DNA of 64,000 nt from Duganella sp. CF458 (lineage in GTDB: Bacteria; Pseudomonadota; Gammaproteobacteria; Burkholderiales; Burkholderiaceae_D): positions 1-64,000 of the forward strand of contig NZ_FOOF01000004.1 of assembly GCF_900113115.1 (NCBI RefSeq), read 5' to 3'. Position 1 is the first letter of the stretch. The number at the start of each line of letters is the position of its first letter. Positions 63,636 through 64,000 of this stretch are shown here, piece by piece. A program made the position numbers and the translations under genes. A model generated the notes under the pieces. It was not told the DNA's origin, did not search any database, and saw only the letters and a program-made list of their open reading frames with translations.

Positions 63636-64000
63636 ATGAGCAACATTCCAGCAGACCTGAAGTACACCGAGTCCCACGAGTGGGTACGCGCTGAAGCGGA
63701 CGGCACCGTGACCGTCGGCATCACCGAATTCGCGCAAGACGCCCTGGGCGACATCGTGTTCGTCGAGCTGCCAAAAGTAGGCGCATCCTTCACCGCCGGC
63801 GACGACGCTGCCGTGGTGGAGTCGGTGAAAGCCGCTTCCGACATCTACGCGCCGGTATCGGGCGAAGTGGTTGCCGTGAACGACGCCGTGGTCGGCGCAC
63901 CTGAGTCGATCAACACCGATGCTTATGCAAACTGGCTGTTCAAGATCAAGCCAAGCGACGCCAACGCCATCAACGGTCTGCTGGACGCCGTTGCTTACGG
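63636..64000 (+). CDS. gcvH: Glycine cleavage system H protein (partial)
   Basis: GcvH carries the lipoyl arm between the P, T and L proteins. The visible 121 codons include [40 protein letters not shown], the lipoylated K65 in [14 protein letters not shown] and [19 protein letters not shown]. The frame runs off the window end a few residues from the expected C-terminus. GGAG lies 5 bases before the ATG. gcvP should follow. Confidence 0.96.
   Translation, partial: MSNIPADLKYTESHEWVRAEADGTVTVGITEFAQDALGDIVFVELPKVGASFTAGDDAAVVESVKAASDIYAPVSGEVVAVNDAVVGAPESINTDAYANWLFKIKPSDANAINGLLDAVAY

Overview
The window is a high-GC stretch of bacterial chromosome that reads as a member of the Burkholderiales, most likely the Oxalobacteraceae (the Massilia/Duganella/Janthinobacterium group). 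This rests on gene order and protein flavour: rpsB-tsf-pyrH-frr-uppS-cdsA-dxr-rseP-bamA-ompH-lpxD-fabZ-lpxA-lpxB-rnhB-trmH, ppsA opposite ppsR, guaBA, smpB opposite ratA-rnfH, smc-zipA-ligA-def, and a tandem glycine riboswitch before gcvT. Almost all of it is ordinary core genome. I found no tRNA, rRNA or CRISPR array and no large biosynthetic or defence cluster.

Layout. 1-2340 is the end of a genomic island: an IS3-family remnant, an AlpA-like regulator broken by an in-frame TAG, a P4-type integrase, and a non-coding region with repeated ACCATC motifs that ends at the 3' end of guaA, the probable attachment site. 2341-5457 is guaBA. 5601-9632 holds gluconokinase, a DUF4124 protein, rnfH/ratA, smpB, a FlgO-like lipoprotein, a sirtuin and a DUF1272 protein; 9645-11137 holds a HEAT-like exported protein and a DUF4259 protein. 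11304-16159 carries an SPFH/NfeD pair, ppsA and ppsR. 16168-17367 is a response-regulator/EAL protein with damaged motifs. 17395-32844 is the long envelope and translation supercluster on the minus strand.

33172-38925 is accessory: an AHSA1/SRPBCC protein, a DUF4287 protein, a coiled-coil membrane protein, a secreted M6 metalloprotease and a Tat-exported phospholipase C. 39262-44303 has map, glnD, an RluF-type pseudouridine synthase and a YcgR-like PilZ protein. 44281-47229 is a sensor kinase and response regulator divergent from a MipA/OmpV outer-membrane protein. 47240-50070 has an aldo/keto reductase and an OPT transporter. 50147-57745 is def-ligA-zipA-smc. 57825-62121 has a low-molecular-weight phosphatase, a large DUF1631 protein, a 55-residue basic small protein and a ClpP-like protease. 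The window ends in the glycine-cleavage operon (gcvT, start of gcvH) behind its riboswitch.

The most unusual signals are: two copies of a 101-bp nested palindrome (11190-11290 and 18821-18921), one splitting the lpxB-rnhB junction; an apparent internal duplication of a helix-hairpin-helix module in LigA; a REC-EAL protein lacking catalytic and switch residues; strong terminator-like hairpins between co-directional core genes (guaB/guaA, rpsB/tsf, tsf/pyrH, frr/uppS); the AlpA nonsense codon in the island; and a competitor CTCTG segment next to the gcvT Shine-Dalgarno that suggests how the glycine riboswitch works. None amounts to a clearly new multi-gene system. All calls come from reading the sequence; no database search was run.
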